Below are positions 34,192 to 43,204 of a stretch of DNA of 64,000 bases, in pieces. The DNA lies in the IMG/VR virus record IMGVR_UViG_3300021963_000023, positions 186,001-250,000 of that record; one strand, written 5' to 3'. The position numbers and the translations under genes were made by a program. The notes beneath the pieces were generated by a model. It had not been told where the DNA came from. It did no database searches and was given only the letters and a program-made list of their open reading frames with translations. The number at the start of each line of letters is the position of its first letter. Position 1 is the first letter of the stretch. Origin of the DNA: a virus.

Positions 34192-35211
34192 ATGTTAGAT
34201 AAAAAAGATTTTGTTTGTTTACAACCATTTGAGTTCACCGAATTCTTTGATTACAAAACATATATGTGCTGTCCTAATTGGTTACCAGTTGATTTGGGTG
34301 ATCCAATTGATATTAAAAACACCTGGGTTTCTGATCTAGCAAATAAGGTTAGAGAAAGTATGATAGATGGTAGTTACAAATATTGTATTGAAGCTAGATG
34401 TCCTAAATTAACGGGGTTAAAAGAAGGTAAAAGCGAAGGCTTTATGCCAAAGGAAGAGTTCTTAAGAAAAATCGATCAGTTTAAAGATCCGGTACCCAAA
34501 AGTGTTAAATTTAATTTTGATCAAAGCTGTAATCTACAGTGCCCTAGTTGTCGTTTAGAAAAAATAAATTATGTTGGGGAAGAAAGAACAAGAACGGAAT
34601 TGATATTACAAAGTATTGAAGAACAATTGTCTGAGGGTCTTGAGCATATAGAATGTACCGGATCTGGTGATCCATTTTTTTCTAGAACATTTAAGAAGTG
34701 GTTAATGACATTTAAGCCCAGTATGTACCCTAATTTAAAAAGTATACACTTACATACCAACGGTACTCTTTGGAACGAATCTAACTGGTCTAAAATGACA
34801 AATGTGCATAGATTTATTAAGTCTGCTGAGATATCTGTTGATGCAGCAACAAAAGACACGTATGAAAATTATACAAGGTTAGGTGGCAAATGGGAAGACA
34901 TCCAAAACAATCTTAGGTTTATTGCAACATTACCCAATCTAGAATATGTTACCATGTCTTTTGTTGTTCAAAATTCAAATTATAAAGAAATGGAAATGTT
35001 CTATAAGATGTCAGAAGAAATATTTGATGACACACATATCAATTGGCAGATATTTTTTAATAGAGTTGTTAACTGGGGAACATTTAAAAGTGAAGAATTT
35101 AAAATTGTTGATGTTGGTAATCCAGAACATCCAAACTACAAAGAGATGATTGAAATATACCATAGACTACCTGTTTCTAATAATATTAGACATAATTTAA
35201 CAATAGAGTAA
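34192..35211 (+). CDS. Radical SAM protein 2 with altered GGE motif
   Basis: 339 residues, the shortest of the series. N-terminal Cys residues at 9, 26-27, 65 and 70 keep the twitch spacing loosely. The core is CNLQCPSC (113-120). The following strand reads HIECTGSGDPFFS, so the usual GGEP is replaced by GSGDP. This is a tolerated variation in some radical SAM families but is unlike the other five here. Later motifs HLHTNGTLW and SVDAATKDTYENYTRLGG are typical of the SAM-radical barrel. The C-terminus is shorter, without the region after the barrel seen in the paralogs. It is followed without a gap by the next radical SAM gene. Confidence 0.82.
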   Translation: MLDKKDFVCLQPFEFTEFFDYKTYMCCPNWLPVDLGDPIDIKNTWVSDLANKVRESMIDGSYKYCIEARCPKLTGLKEGKSEGFMPKEEFLRKIDQFKDPVPKSVKFNFDQSCNLQCPSCRLEKINYVGEERTRTELILQSIEEQLSEGLEHIECTGSGDPFFSRTFKKWLMTFKPSMYPNLKSIHLHTNGTLWNESNWSKMTNVHRFIKSAEISVDAATKDTYENYTRLGGKWEDIQNNLRFIATLPNLEYVTMSFVVQNSNYKEMEMFYKMSEEIFDDTHINWQIFFNRVVNWGTFKSEEFKIVDVGNPEHPNYKEMIEIYHRLPVSNNIRHNLTIE

Positions 35212-36485
35212 TGATTGAATGTAAAAATTTAACAAATGGTTTTAGAATCGCCACCTCTGGAGGTTATTTTGCGTGTTGTCACACGTTTAATAACCCATTT
35301 AAAGATGAAAATGGTGATGAGATGGTAGCTAGCACACATTCAATTGAAGAAGGGTTAAAAAGCCCAACTAGAATGAAAATGTTAGATGATTTTAAAAATG
35401 ATATTAGGCATCCGGCTTGTGTTGTTTGTTGGTCAGCAGAAGATGCTGGATTTGTTAGTAAAAGACAAAGAGATAATGAGACATATAAAAAAATACTTGA
35501 ATTTTACCCAGAAAGAAAAGATTCTGATTTATTTTTTTTAGAATTAAATCTTGGTAACACATGTAATCTTGCATGTAGAATATGTCATATATCTGCATCA
35601 TCAAAATGGAAAGAATTTCATCATGTAACAGAAACCGATGTAACTGAAGAAAGATTAGACTTTTATGTAGATAAATATTCAAAAGCATTTAGAGACAATA
35701 GTATTGTTTGGGCTGAATTAATGAGTATACTTCCTGAAGTTAGAAGTTTAGACATATATGGGGGTGAACCAATGTTGATGAAAAAGCAATGGGAGATTTT
35801 AGAAATGTCCGTTAAGTTGGGGTATTCTAAAAAACAACAAATGAGTTTTAACACAAACGGTACAATTATAAATGAGAAGTATATTGATATTTTAAGTTCA
35901 TTTGCACAGTGTAGAATTGGGTTTAGTATTGATGGCGTTGGTAAAAGATTCAACTATTTAAGACATTTTGGGAAATGGGATGTGGTTAGTGAAAATATTA
36001 ATATTTGGCAAAATAAAGTTAAATTAATTCCAGACAATAAAATAATCTTTGAGGTATGTTGTACTATATCAATGCTAAATGTTCTTCATGTTTTTGAGAT
36101 GGTTGATTTTGTTATTGAGAACCATTTAAAATTAATGATAGCTTTTGTTTACAACCCCAGACACTTACACATTGGATATATGCCAGAGAAGTGTAAAAAA
36201 CTTATTTTAGAAAAACTTGAAGCCGAGTATGATCTTAGGATTACACAAATTAATGATGATACAACAATAGATGATTCTGAAAAACAATATAGATGGGATG
36301 TAATGAGGCAAGCACATAAAGTTATAAACACATTAAAATTACCTGTTGAGGGTACACAAGGTGATTGGCAAGAATTTAAGAGACAAACATTAGCATTAGA
36401 CATTTTAAGGAATGAATCTTTTGCTGATACATTTGCGGATTTAGAAGAAATATATAATATTACAAAAACAACAAAATTAATATAA
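35211..36485 (+). CDS. Radical SAM protein 3, twitch type
   Basis: 424 residues. It shows C4, C22-C23, C70 and C73 in the twitch region and CNLACRIC (118-125) as core motif. YGGEPMLM follows as the SAM-contact motif, and MSFNTNGTII then FSIDGVGKRFNYLRH as barrel motifs. The start at 35211 shares one base with the preceding stop. The N-terminal region is shorter than in copies 1 and 5 (no FCxxPW segment), so the start could lie a little upstream. The protein ends KTTKLI, similar to the -LI ends of the oxygenase cluster further on. Confidence 0.82.
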   Translation: MIECKNLTNGFRIATSGGYFACCHTFNNPFKDENGDEMVASTHSIEEGLKSPTRMKMLDDFKNDIRHPACVVCWSAEDAGFVSKRQRDNETYKKILEFYPERKDSDLFFLELNLGNTCNLACRICHISASSKWKEFHHVTETDVTEERLDFYVDKYSKAFRDNSIVWAELMSILPEVRSLDIYGGEPMLMKKQWEILEMSVKLGYSKKQQMSFNTNGTIINEKYIDILSSFAQCRIGFSIDGVGKRFNYLRHFGKWDVVSENINIWQNKVKLIPDNKIIFEVCCTISMLNVLHVFEMVDFVIENHLKLMIAFVYNPRHLHIGYMPEKCKKLILEKLEAEYDLRITQINDDTTIDDSEKQYRWDVMRQAHKVINTLKLPVEGTQGDWQEFKRQTLALDILRNESFADTFADLEEIYNITKTTKLI

Positions 36486-36486
36486 G

Positions 36487-37959
36487 ATGTCAGAAAGACT
36501 ATTAAAATTTAAAGAAGAAAAATTAGATTCAGTTAGCTGTAGCTTCTGTCCTGCTAAGTGGTATAATGCAACTATCGATTTAGGTAGTGGTTATAGTAGG
36601 TCATGTTTCCTACCATTACCACACCCAATTGATTTAGAAGAAATTAAAACAAACCCATCAGCATTACATAACACTTCACATAAAAAGAAAATGAGAAGAA
36701 TGATGTTATCAGGTATTAGACCTGCTGAATGTTCTTATTGTTGGAAGGTTGATGACATTGGTAGAAACAATATTTCAGATAGAGTTTATAGAAGCATGGA
36801 ATACAAACATGAAGATATTGATATCTTAAAAGATTTACCTTGGGATGCTGATGTTAATTTGAGAACCGTAGAACTATCATTTGATAGAAGTTGTAATTTT
36901 GCTTGTTCATATTGTAACCCAAGCTATTCAACAACCTGGGGTAAAGATATTGATGAACATGGACCATATCAAAAATTTAAAACATTAACTGCTGGTGCAT
37001 ATCAACAAAACGGTTCATGGGCAGATCCTGAAAATAAATTTATTGGTGATAACCCATATGTTACAGCATTTTTAGAATGGTGGCCAGACTTATCAAAAGA
37101 TTTACAAACATTAAGAATCACTGGTGGTGAACCATCAACTAGTCATAACTTTTGGAAATTCTTAGATAAAATTAAAGATCAATCATATCCTAATTTAAAT
37201 CTATCTATAAATTCTAATTTAGGTGTTAAAGATGAATTGATTGATAAATTAATTAGAACAACCCACGAATTAGATATTCAATCATATGACATCTACACAA
37301 GTTGTGAATCATATGGTGATCACGCAGAATATCTTAGAGATGGTTTAATTTATTCTAAATGGAGAGGTAATGTTGTTAGAATGATTGAAGAGGCTAACAT
37401 TAGACAAATTGTAATCATGATGACTGTGACTGGTTTATCATTAATGTCAATGACTGAGTTCATGGATGATATGTTGGAGTTAAAGAAAAAGTATGGTCCT
37501 AATAAACCAACAATGGATCTTAACTTCTTAAGATGGCCAGGATTTATGTCACCATTGAATTTACCAGATAATATTAAGATTGAAGCTAAAAATAAAATTC
37601 AAGTTTGGTTAGATAAGAATAGAGATTCTGGTTTATTATTAGAACATGAGATAACACAAACACAAAGAGTAATTGATTACATTGATGTTGTTGATCAAGG
37701 ACACGCTAGAGCTGAGTTCGATAAAGATAAACACTTCCATGACTTCAAAAGTTTTTATGTACAATATGATATTAGAAGAAACAAAGACTTTAGAAAAACA
37801 TTCCCAATGTTAGTTGATTGGTACGATTCTATTCAAATAGACAACTATATACCAGATGTTAAATTGTCTGGTGGTGGTATGGAAGGTTGGGAGCTTGGTG
37901 AATATAAACCAGACATCATGGCTAGAAATGAAGCCAGACAAAAAAATGATTTAAACTAA
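36487..37959 (+). CDS. Radical SAM protein 4, longer twitch-type variant
   Basis: 490 residues, the longest of the six. Cys residues at 18, 21, 40, 82 and 85 form a variant N-terminal set in which CSFC replaces the single first Cys. The core is CNFACSYC (136-143) with RITGGEPSTS as the SAM motif. A ~40-residue insertion after the core (KFKTLTAGAYQQNG) and a Gly-rich C-terminal extension (KLSGGGMEGWELGEYKPDI) distinguish it. As in the other members, a YDIRRNKDFRKTFP segment closes the barrel region. It abuts the next gene with no gap. Confidence 0.84.
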   Translation: MSERLLKFKEEKLDSVSCSFCPAKWYNATIDLGSGYSRSCFLPLPHPIDLEEIKTNPSALHNTSHKKKMRRMMLSGIRPAECSYCWKVDDIGRNNISDRVYRSMEYKHEDIDILKDLPWDADVNLRTVELSFDRSCNFACSYCNPSYSTTWGKDIDEHGPYQKFKTLTAGAYQQNGSWADPENKFIGDNPYVTAFLEWWPDLSKDLQTLRITGGEPSTSHNFWKFLDKIKDQSYPNLNLSINSNLGVKDELIDKLIRTTHELDIQSYDIYTSCESYGDHAEYLRDGLIYSKWRGNVVRMIEEANIRQIVIMMTVTGLSLMSMTEFMDDMLELKKKYGPNKPTMDLNFLRWPGFMSPLNLPDNIKIEAKNKIQVWLDKNRDSGLLLEHEITQTQRVIDYIDVVDQGHARAEFDKDKHFHDFKSFYVQYDIRRNKDFRKTFPMLVDWYDSIQIDNYIPDVKLSGGGMEGWELGEYKPDIMARNEARQKNDLN

Positions 37960-39258
37960 ATGGAAAAAAATTATAATAAAGAAACCTTTTGTGTTGCTCC
38001 ATGGATTGCATCGCATTTAAGTACATTTGGAAATGTTGTTCCTTGTTGTTTATATAAACAAGAACGAGTTTTCGGAGAACTTAAACAAGGTGTTCCATTA
38101 AATGAAATGTATAATTCTGATGTTGCAAAGGATATTAGAAAAAGATTGTGGAATGGTGAGAAGATAAATGAGTGTCAAATTTGCTGGTATAGAGAAGAGG
38201 TTTCAAAAGGGAAGAGCCAAGTTGATAGTTACAGATTTAATTTAAACAAACAGTTTGAAGATGAAATAGAAAACATTGTGGATAACACAAATGAAGATTT
38301 TTCATTAAAAATTATACAATTTAAACACTTAGATCTACGTTTTGATAATAAATGTAATTTAAAATGTAGGATTTGTAATCCCGGTTTTTCATCATCATTA
38401 TATAAAGAGTATAAAGCGTTAGGCTTCAATAATTTTAAAGATTATGGTCAACCATATAGTATGTCGGTTGATGATGATGAGTTTAATTTTATTTTAAGCC
38501 AATTAAAGCATGTTAAGTCATTATTTTTTGCTGGTGGCGAACCATTAACACAAGATAAACATTATCAAATATTACAATACTGCATAGACAATGACTATGC
38601 TAAAAATATAACAGTGTGGGTTACAACCAATTTCACAAAATTATATTATAAAGATTACAATATAATTGAGATGTGGAAGAAGTTCAAAGCTGTTGAGATA
38701 ACAGCGAGTATAGATGGGTTTGAAGAGAGAGGTCAATACCTTAGAAGCGGATCCAAATGGTCTGAAATAGTTGAGAATAGAAAAACACTTTTGAGAGAAC
38801 TACCAGATACTTTTTTTGGAATTGTACCAACAATTAACATAATGAATAGCTATACCATAATTGATTTATATAAAAATTGGATAGAAAATGGCTACTTACT
38901 TCCCGGTAAAATCCATATTAATTTATTGACACATCCAGAACACCTTCAGATAAAAATGCTACCTGAAAGACATAAAGAGGTTCTTAGAATATTGTATAAT
39001 AACCTTATAATTTGGATAAAAAATAACATAGCGGATAACAGTGAAGCACAACGAGACATAGGACAATTTGAATTTGTAATAGACTTGTTAAATCAAGAAA
39101 GAGATGAAGAAATGTTCCAAAAGTTTTTAAAAATGACAGACATGGTTGACACATTCAGAGGTGATGATTTCTTTTCTGTGTTTACTGAGTTTAGAGATTT
39201 TATTGATCCAAATGTTATCATTGAATTACCCAAAGATGATAATGTAAAATTATTATAA
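37960..39258 (+). CDS. Twitch-domain radical SAM protein 5
   Basis: 432 residues with FCVAPWIASHLSTFGNVVPC at the N-terminus (C11, C29-C30), ECQICW (C72, C75), core CNLKCRIC (132-139) and FFAGGEPLT. Its order and spacing are closest to copy 1 (FCILPW ... IQPCC). The barrel carries TASIDGFEERGQYLRSGSKW. It ends DDNVKLL, and its stop codon overlaps the next start by one base. No substrate can be inferred from the sequence. Confidence 0.85.
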   Translation: MEKNYNKETFCVAPWIASHLSTFGNVVPCCLYKQERVFGELKQGVPLNEMYNSDVAKDIRKRLWNGEKINECQICWYREEVSKGKSQVDSYRFNLNKQFEDEIENIVDNTNEDFSLKIIQFKHLDLRFDNKCNLKCRICNPGFSSSLYKEYKALGFNNFKDYGQPYSMSVDDDEFNFILSQLKHVKSLFFAGGEPLTQDKHYQILQYCIDNDYAKNITVWVTTNFTKLYYKDYNIIEMWKKFKAVEITASIDGFEERGQYLRSGSKWSEIVENRKTLLRELPDTFFGIVPTINIMNSYTIIDLYKNWIENGYLLPGKIHINLLTHPEHLQIKMLPERHKEVLRILYNNLIIWIKNNIADNSEAQRDIGQFEFVIDLLNQERDEEMFQKFLKMTDMVDTFRGDDFFSVFTEFRDFIDPNVIIELPKDDNVKLL

Positions 39259-40481
39259 TGAATTCCATCTCAGAAAAATTTTGCTATTTACCCTTTGGTT
39301 CAATTTATGTTGGGGCATCTGGTACACTATCACCTTGTTGTATTGCTTCTCCATTTAAAGAGAATATTCATTTCAAGGATTTCAATTCTGTTGATGAAGC
39401 AATTAATAGCGAACCATATAAACGTATTAGAAAAGAGATGTTATTTAATATTGCGCCATCTGAATGTGCGGAATGTTTTGTATATAAAAATAGACACAAA
39501 GAACATAGTAATATTGAGTTTAGAGAAGAAATAGCGGACCCATCATTATATAATGAAGACTATAGTGTAAACAAAATTGTTTACACAGATTTGAGACTTT
39601 CTAATCATTGTAATTTTAAATGTAGAATGTGTTTTCATGGATCATCATCAACCTGGTTTGAGTATTGGGGATATGTTCAAAATCAACCAGAATATGATAC
39701 CATCAATACCAAGTACTTAACAGCGGGTGACGACGCTCTTGATAAGTTTTCAGAAGAAAATATTGATTCTATTCGTAAAGTTTATTTAGCTGGTGGTGAA
39801 CCATTTATAACGCCAACAACATTTACCTTGTTAGATAGATTCAGTGACGAACAGGCTAAAAATGTTTATATATTAATTAATACAAACTTATCCACACTAA
39901 CATACAAAGGTATTGACATACTTGATAAACTTAAACGTTTTAAAACTGTAGACATCTCTTGTTCATGTGATGGGTATGGTAAAATTGGTGAATATCAAAG
40001 ACCAGGATTTAATTCTGAAAAATTCTTTAAAAATCTGGAAACGCTAATTAAGTTTAAAGAAACCAACGACAATTTCAAAGTTTCTATTGATTATACTATT
40101 TCAACAATAAACATGTACCATTCTTTTGATTTCATAAAGTTTGTTGAAGAAAATTACCTCCATTCAGATCACATTAGGTTTCATACTGTGACTCAACCTT
40201 TTTATTTTGCACCTGGAATTTGTAAGGGTGGCATGAAACAAGCGTTAATAGAACTTTATGAAAACAACATAAACAATTTAACATCACTTTGTAGATATAC
40301 GTTGATTGAATTTGTTAAATATTTAAGAAACACTGAGGATGAGGAAGTTTATAGCCACCTATTAGATAAGAAGAAATATGTTACTATTTCACTACCGGAA
40401 ACCTTAAGGAGATTTGACGAAATTAATAAAACCGATTATAAGGAAATATGCCCATGGTTAGGTGATATTTTTATTGATTAA
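39258..40481 (+). CDS. Twitch-domain radical SAM protein 6
   Basis: 407 residues. The twitch region shows FCYLPFGSIYVGASGTLSPC (C9, C27-C28) and ECAECF (C70, C73). The core is CNFKCRMC (118-125), identical to that of copy 1, with AGGEPFI downstream and SCSCDGYGKIGEYQRPGFNS in the barrel. It is the last member of the series and is followed by a promoter for the APS-kinase-like gene. Possible roles of the series include peptide or sugar modification (inference). Confidence 0.85.
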   Translation: MNSISEKFCYLPFGSIYVGASGTLSPCCIASPFKENIHFKDFNSVDEAINSEPYKRIRKEMLFNIAPSECAECFVYKNRHKEHSNIEFREEIADPSLYNEDYSVNKIVYTDLRLSNHCNFKCRMCFHGSSSTWFEYWGYVQNQPEYDTINTKYLTAGDDALDKFSEENIDSIRKVYLAGGEPFITPTTFTLLDRFSDEQAKNVYILINTNLSTLTYKGIDILDKLKRFKTVDISCSCDGYGKIGEYQRPGFNSEKFFKNLETLIKFKETNDNFKVSIDYTISTINMYHSFDFIKFVEENYLHSDHIRFHTVTQPFYFAPGICKGGMKQALIELYENNINNLTSLCRYTLIEFVKYLRNTEDEEVYSHLLDKKKYVTISLPETLRRFDEINKTDYKEICPWLGDIFID

Positions 40482-40484
40482 AAA

Positions 40485-40513
40485 TTGACTTTTCAACTTG
40501 TTTTAGCTATATT
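40485..40513 (+). promoter_or_regulatory. Sigma-70-like promoter TTGACT-N17-TATATT
   Basis: TTGACT (40485-40490), a 17-base spacer and TATATT (40508-40513). The ATG at 40520 lies 6 bases after the -10, which predicts a leaderless transcript. This is one of the best promoter matches in the window and would drive the sulfate-activation/oxygenase operon. Confidence 0.65.
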
Positions 40514-40519
40514 ATCATT

Positions 40520-40954
40520 ATGATATACTGGTTAACTGGACAACCCGGAGCAGGTAAAACAACCCTAGCAAAATACTTGGTGGAATATTTCCCTCAAAAC
40601 GAGGTTACTCACATTGATGGGGATGATCTAAGAGACATCTTTAATAATAAAGACTATTCCATTACAGGAAGAAGACTAAACATCCAAAGAGCACAATACA
40701 TTGCGCAATTCATGCATAGTAAAGGACACAATGTCATTGTATCCTTAGTTTCACCGTATAGAGATCAGAGAGAGGCATTTAAGTTCAGCACATCGGTTGT
40801 TGAGATTTATGTTCACACCACAGAAGATCGAGGTAGAAATCAATTCCACGTTGAGGAATATGAACCACCATTAGAAAATTTTATAGATATAGACACAACA
40901 ATAAAGAACGAGACAGATTCATATTATGAACTGTTAAAAAAATTATCATTATGA
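40520..40954 (+). CDS. APS-kinase-like (CysC-type) P-loop kinase
   Basis: 144 residues. Walker A is GQPGAGKTT (7-15), followed by HIDGDDLRDIF (31-41, compare DGDNVR of adenylylsulfate kinases) and RRLNIQRAQYIAQFMHSKGH then VSLVSPYRDQRE (75-84), the CysC pattern ISP.R..R. APS kinases phosphorylate adenylylsulfate to PAPS, the sulfate donor of sulfotransferases. At 144 residues it is shorter than the usual ~180-200, mainly at the C-terminus, so another nucleotide-type substrate is possible. It overlaps the next gene by 4 bases. Three sulfotransferase-like genes lie 3-8 kb downstream. Confidence 0.72.
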   Translation: MIYWLTGQPGAGKTTLAKYLVEYFPQNEVTHIDGDDLRDIFNNKDYSITGRRLNIQRAQYIAQFMHSKGHNVIVSLVSPYRDQREAFKFSTSVVEIYVHTTEDRGRNQFHVEEYEPPLENFIDIDTTIKNETDSYYELLKKLSL

Positions 40955-41331
40955 GTAAAAAATACGCAATGTATGTTGGTAGATGGCAAAATTGGCATAA
41001 GGGCCACGAATGGCTTATTAACCAACAATTAGATAAAGGAAAAGATGTGTGGGTTGCAATTAGGAACGTGCCAACGGATGAAAATAACCCTAAGACCGCA
41101 CAGCAAGTTATGATGGATCTAAGTGAAGAACCTTTCTTTAGAGAAAATTCACAAAGAATTAACATATCAATTATTCCTGATATTGAGAGCATTAATTATG
41201 GTAGAGGGGTTGGTTATGATGTAATATACCACGAACCTCCTGCGGATGTGGCGGTTATTAGTGGAACGGCAATTAGAACCGGACATATGACACCCGATGG
41301 TACAATAACATATGACCAAACTAAAGGATAA
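40951..41331 (+). CDS. Small HxGH-type nucleotidyltransferase
   Basis: 126 residues. YVGRWQNWHKGHEWLI contains the HxGH nucleotide-binding motif (HKGH, 16-19), and ISGTAIR (103-109) is the matching ISGTxxR motif. Both define the cytidylyltransferase-like superfamily (NadM, CoaD, ATP sulfurylase and relatives). The enzyme joins a nucleotide to a phosphate or sulfate-like acceptor. The sequence alone does not give the substrate. Paired with an APS-kinase-like protein, a compact ATP-sulfurylase-like step (sulfate to APS) is attractive but unproven; NMN adenylylation is an alternative. It is translationally coupled on both sides. Confidence 0.7.
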   Translation: MSKKYAMYVGRWQNWHKGHEWLINQQLDKGKDVWVAIRNVPTDENNPKTAQQVMMDLSEEPFFRENSQRINISIIPDIESINYGRGVGYDVIYHEPPADVAVISGTAIRTGHMTPDGTITYDQTKG

Positions 41332-41540
41332 TGATAGTAGAAAAGAAAAGACATATAGCTAAAACCATCTCATATCGAATTGTAAGTACCTTAATTGGAT
41401 TCTTATTAATGTGGATGATTAGTGGGTCGATTAAAGTTGGTGCGGCTTTTGGTGTTGCAGAATTGATTTACAAGCCAATACAGTATTATCTACATGAAAG
41501 AATATGGTATAGATGGATTAAGTATGGTCTTAAAAAATAA
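41331..41540 (+). CDS. DUF2061-like small membrane protein
   Basis: 69 residues. After a basic start (KKRHIAKTISYRIVST) a hydrophobic segment (LIGFLLMWMISGSIKVGAAF) and a second weaker one lead to LIYKPIQYYLHERIWYRWIK. The pattern K..SYR...T......W..TG.......E...K...YY.HER.W matches the DUF2061 family. From memory, DUF2061 genes often lie near sulfate-activation genes (cysC/cysD/cysN) in bacteria, which would support the neighbouring kinase assignment; I cannot verify this here. It is probably a membrane protein of the inner membrane with unknown activity. Confidence 0.75.
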   Translation: MIVEKKRHIAKTISYRIVSTLIGFLLMWMISGSIKVGAAFGVAELIYKPIQYYLHERIWYRWIKYGLKK

Positions 41541-41549
41541 TAAAACGCT

Positions 41550-42029
41550 ATGATTAACACATATCAAAATTTATTATCTGAAGAAGATTTGTTTTTCTTG
41601 AACTCGATATGTTTAAATTTTGTGGAAACACAAGTACCATATAAAAATAATAACTATGTTAGAAAAAGTTTAAACGTAAAAGAAGAATTATTAGAATACC
41701 AAGAAAGGTGTTCAAAATATTTACCAGATGGGTATAAATTAAGTGGGTTATGGATTAATAAGGTAACCGAAGAAACAAATATTAATGATGATTTTCATAA
41801 CGATGAGGCGGACTTAACTATCATTACCTACATTAATGAAGATTTTGAGGGTGGGGAATTTGAGTATTTTTTAAAAGATAAAGAAATAAAAATAACACCT
41901 CAAATAAATCATACAATTATGTTAAATAAAAAAACAAAACACCGAGTTTTAAATGTAATTAGTGGATGTAGATTTAGTTTAATTTCATTTTATACAACAA
42001 TAAAAAAAGAAGAAAAAACACTAATATGA
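41550..42029 (+). CDS. 2-oxoglutarate/Fe(II) oxygenase-like protein A
   Basis: 159 residues, the shortest oxygenase here. DDFHNDEADLTIITYIN provides HxD (H83, D85); EGGEFEYF lies on the following strand; and KTKHRVLNVISGCRFSLISF gives the second His (H131) and the Arg (R141) that binds 2-oxoglutarate. This order is typical of the double-stranded beta-helix dioxygenases (prolyl-hydroxylase-like). The N-terminal helices are short. It ends EEKTLI and the stop overlaps the next gene (ATGA). Hydroxylation of a protein, sugar or nucleic acid base is possible. Confidence 0.72.
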   Translation: MINTYQNLLSEEDLFFLNSICLNFVETQVPYKNNNYVRKSLNVKEELLEYQERCSKYLPDGYKLSGLWINKVTEETNINDDFHNDEADLTIITYINEDFEGGEFEYFLKDKEIKITPQINHTIMLNKKTKHRVLNVISGCRFSLISFYTTIKKEEKTLI

Positions 42030-42589
42030 TTGATAATATAGAAATATTTGAAAACTTTCTATCACCTGAAGAATGTAATATTATTTTAAATAAATGTAAG
42101 AGTGAATTAACATTAGAAACTGCTAAAGTGTATAATAATAAAAATAATAAAAATAGTGAAAATACACGTAGAAAATCGTCTATTGCTTGGATATCTGATT
42201 TAGGATTTTTAAATGAAAGATTAACAAGTAAATTAAGAGAGTCATTCAATATAAACGGAATGGAAGTTACTGGTTTAGGTGATTATCAATTCACTGAGTA
42301 TAAAGAACAAGAATACTTTGATTGGCATGTAGATAGTACTGATTTGTTATATAGAGATAGATTCGCATCTATAGTAATTCAGCTAAATGATAACTACACC
42401 GGTGGCATATTGGAAATTAAAAACAGTAAAGGTGAAGTTGTACCAATAGAGAATAGAATTGGAACATTATATGTTTTTAATTCAAGATTACTTCATAGAG
42501 TAGTACCTGTGGTTGAGGGTGTACGTTATTCGTTAGTTAATTGGATATCATTGGTTAAAACCGATTTTAAAAAACAAAATTTAATATGA
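42026..42589 (+). CDS. 2-oxoglutarate/Fe(II) oxygenase (PKHD-type)
   Basis: 187 residues. A helical N-terminus (IEIFENFLSPEECNIILNKC) leads into DWHVDS (H101, D103), TGGILEIKN, and LLHRVVPVVEGVRYSLVNWI with H157 and R167. This is a complete Fe(II)/2-oxoglutarate site, and the order matches PKHD-type hydroxylases frequently carried by large phages. It ends KKQNLI and is coupled to the next gene by a 4-base overlap. Substrate unknown. Confidence 0.8.
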   Translation: MIDNIEIFENFLSPEECNIILNKCKSELTLETAKVYNNKNNKNSENTRRKSSIAWISDLGFLNERLTSKLRESFNINGMEVTGLGDYQFTEYKEQEYFDWHVDSTDLLYRDRFASIVIQLNDNYTGGILEIKNSKGEVVPIENRIGTLYVFNSRLLHRVVPVVEGVRYSLVNWISLVKTDFKKQNLI

Positions 42590-43203
42590 TAAACGGGTAC
42601 CACATATTTGATGATATAATTCCAGAATTAAATCAAAATAAATTAGAAGAATATGTTAAGTTTTCAAATTTAAAATGGAATTATCAACACAACATTACGG
42701 GGCTATATGGTGGAACGGATTCATTAGAATTACCCGCAAATGTTTTAAAGGGTATTGATATTACAGACACTACAATTCTTAATATAATAAATTCAATAAA
42801 GTTAAATTTACTAAATAAACTTAATTTGGAATTTGAAAAGGATTATCGATATAAAATAAATTGGACCACCCCTATAGGAAAAAAATATGATTTTAAAAAT
42901 TTAATACATATTGATATGGATGTGGCCCATATTGCTATTGTTTATTATATAAACGATACCGATGGCAACACTATTTTTTTAAATAATAAAAATGGAAATT
43001 CTTCAGAATCCCATCAAAATAATTTTAAAGGTGTCAATTTGGATGATTTTGAAATTGTAAATAGAATACCACCCAAAAAAGGTAGGGCGGTTATATTTGA
43101 TGGTAACATTTATCACTATGGCGAATACCCAACAATAACCGATAGATTTATAATTAATTTTGATTTAGTTGGTAAAAATAAGAACAAAAATAAATTAATA
43201 TAA
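42586..43203 (+). CDS. 2-oxoglutarate/Fe(II) oxygenase-like protein B
   Basis: 205 residues. LIHIDMDVAHIAIVYYINDT gives HxD (H108, D110), then TDGNTIFL, a PPKKGRAVIFDGNIYHYGEY strand with H177, and TDRFIINFDL with R187. It belongs to the type with a YHxG...R ending that is common in marine phages. The first ~95 residues have no distinct motif. It ends KNKLI. It probably hydroxylates an unknown substrate together with its three neighbours in the operon. Confidence 0.72.
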   Translation: MINGYHIFDDIIPELNQNKLEEYVKFSNLKWNYQHNITGLYGGTDSLELPANVLKGIDITDTTILNIINSIKLNLLNKLNLEFEKDYRYKINWTTPIGKKYDFKNLIHIDMDVAHIAIVYYINDTDGNTIFLNNKNGNSSESHQNNFKGVNLDDFEIVNRIPPKKGRAVIFDGNIYHYGEYPTITDRFIINFDLVGKNKNKNKLI

Positions 43204-43204
43204 T

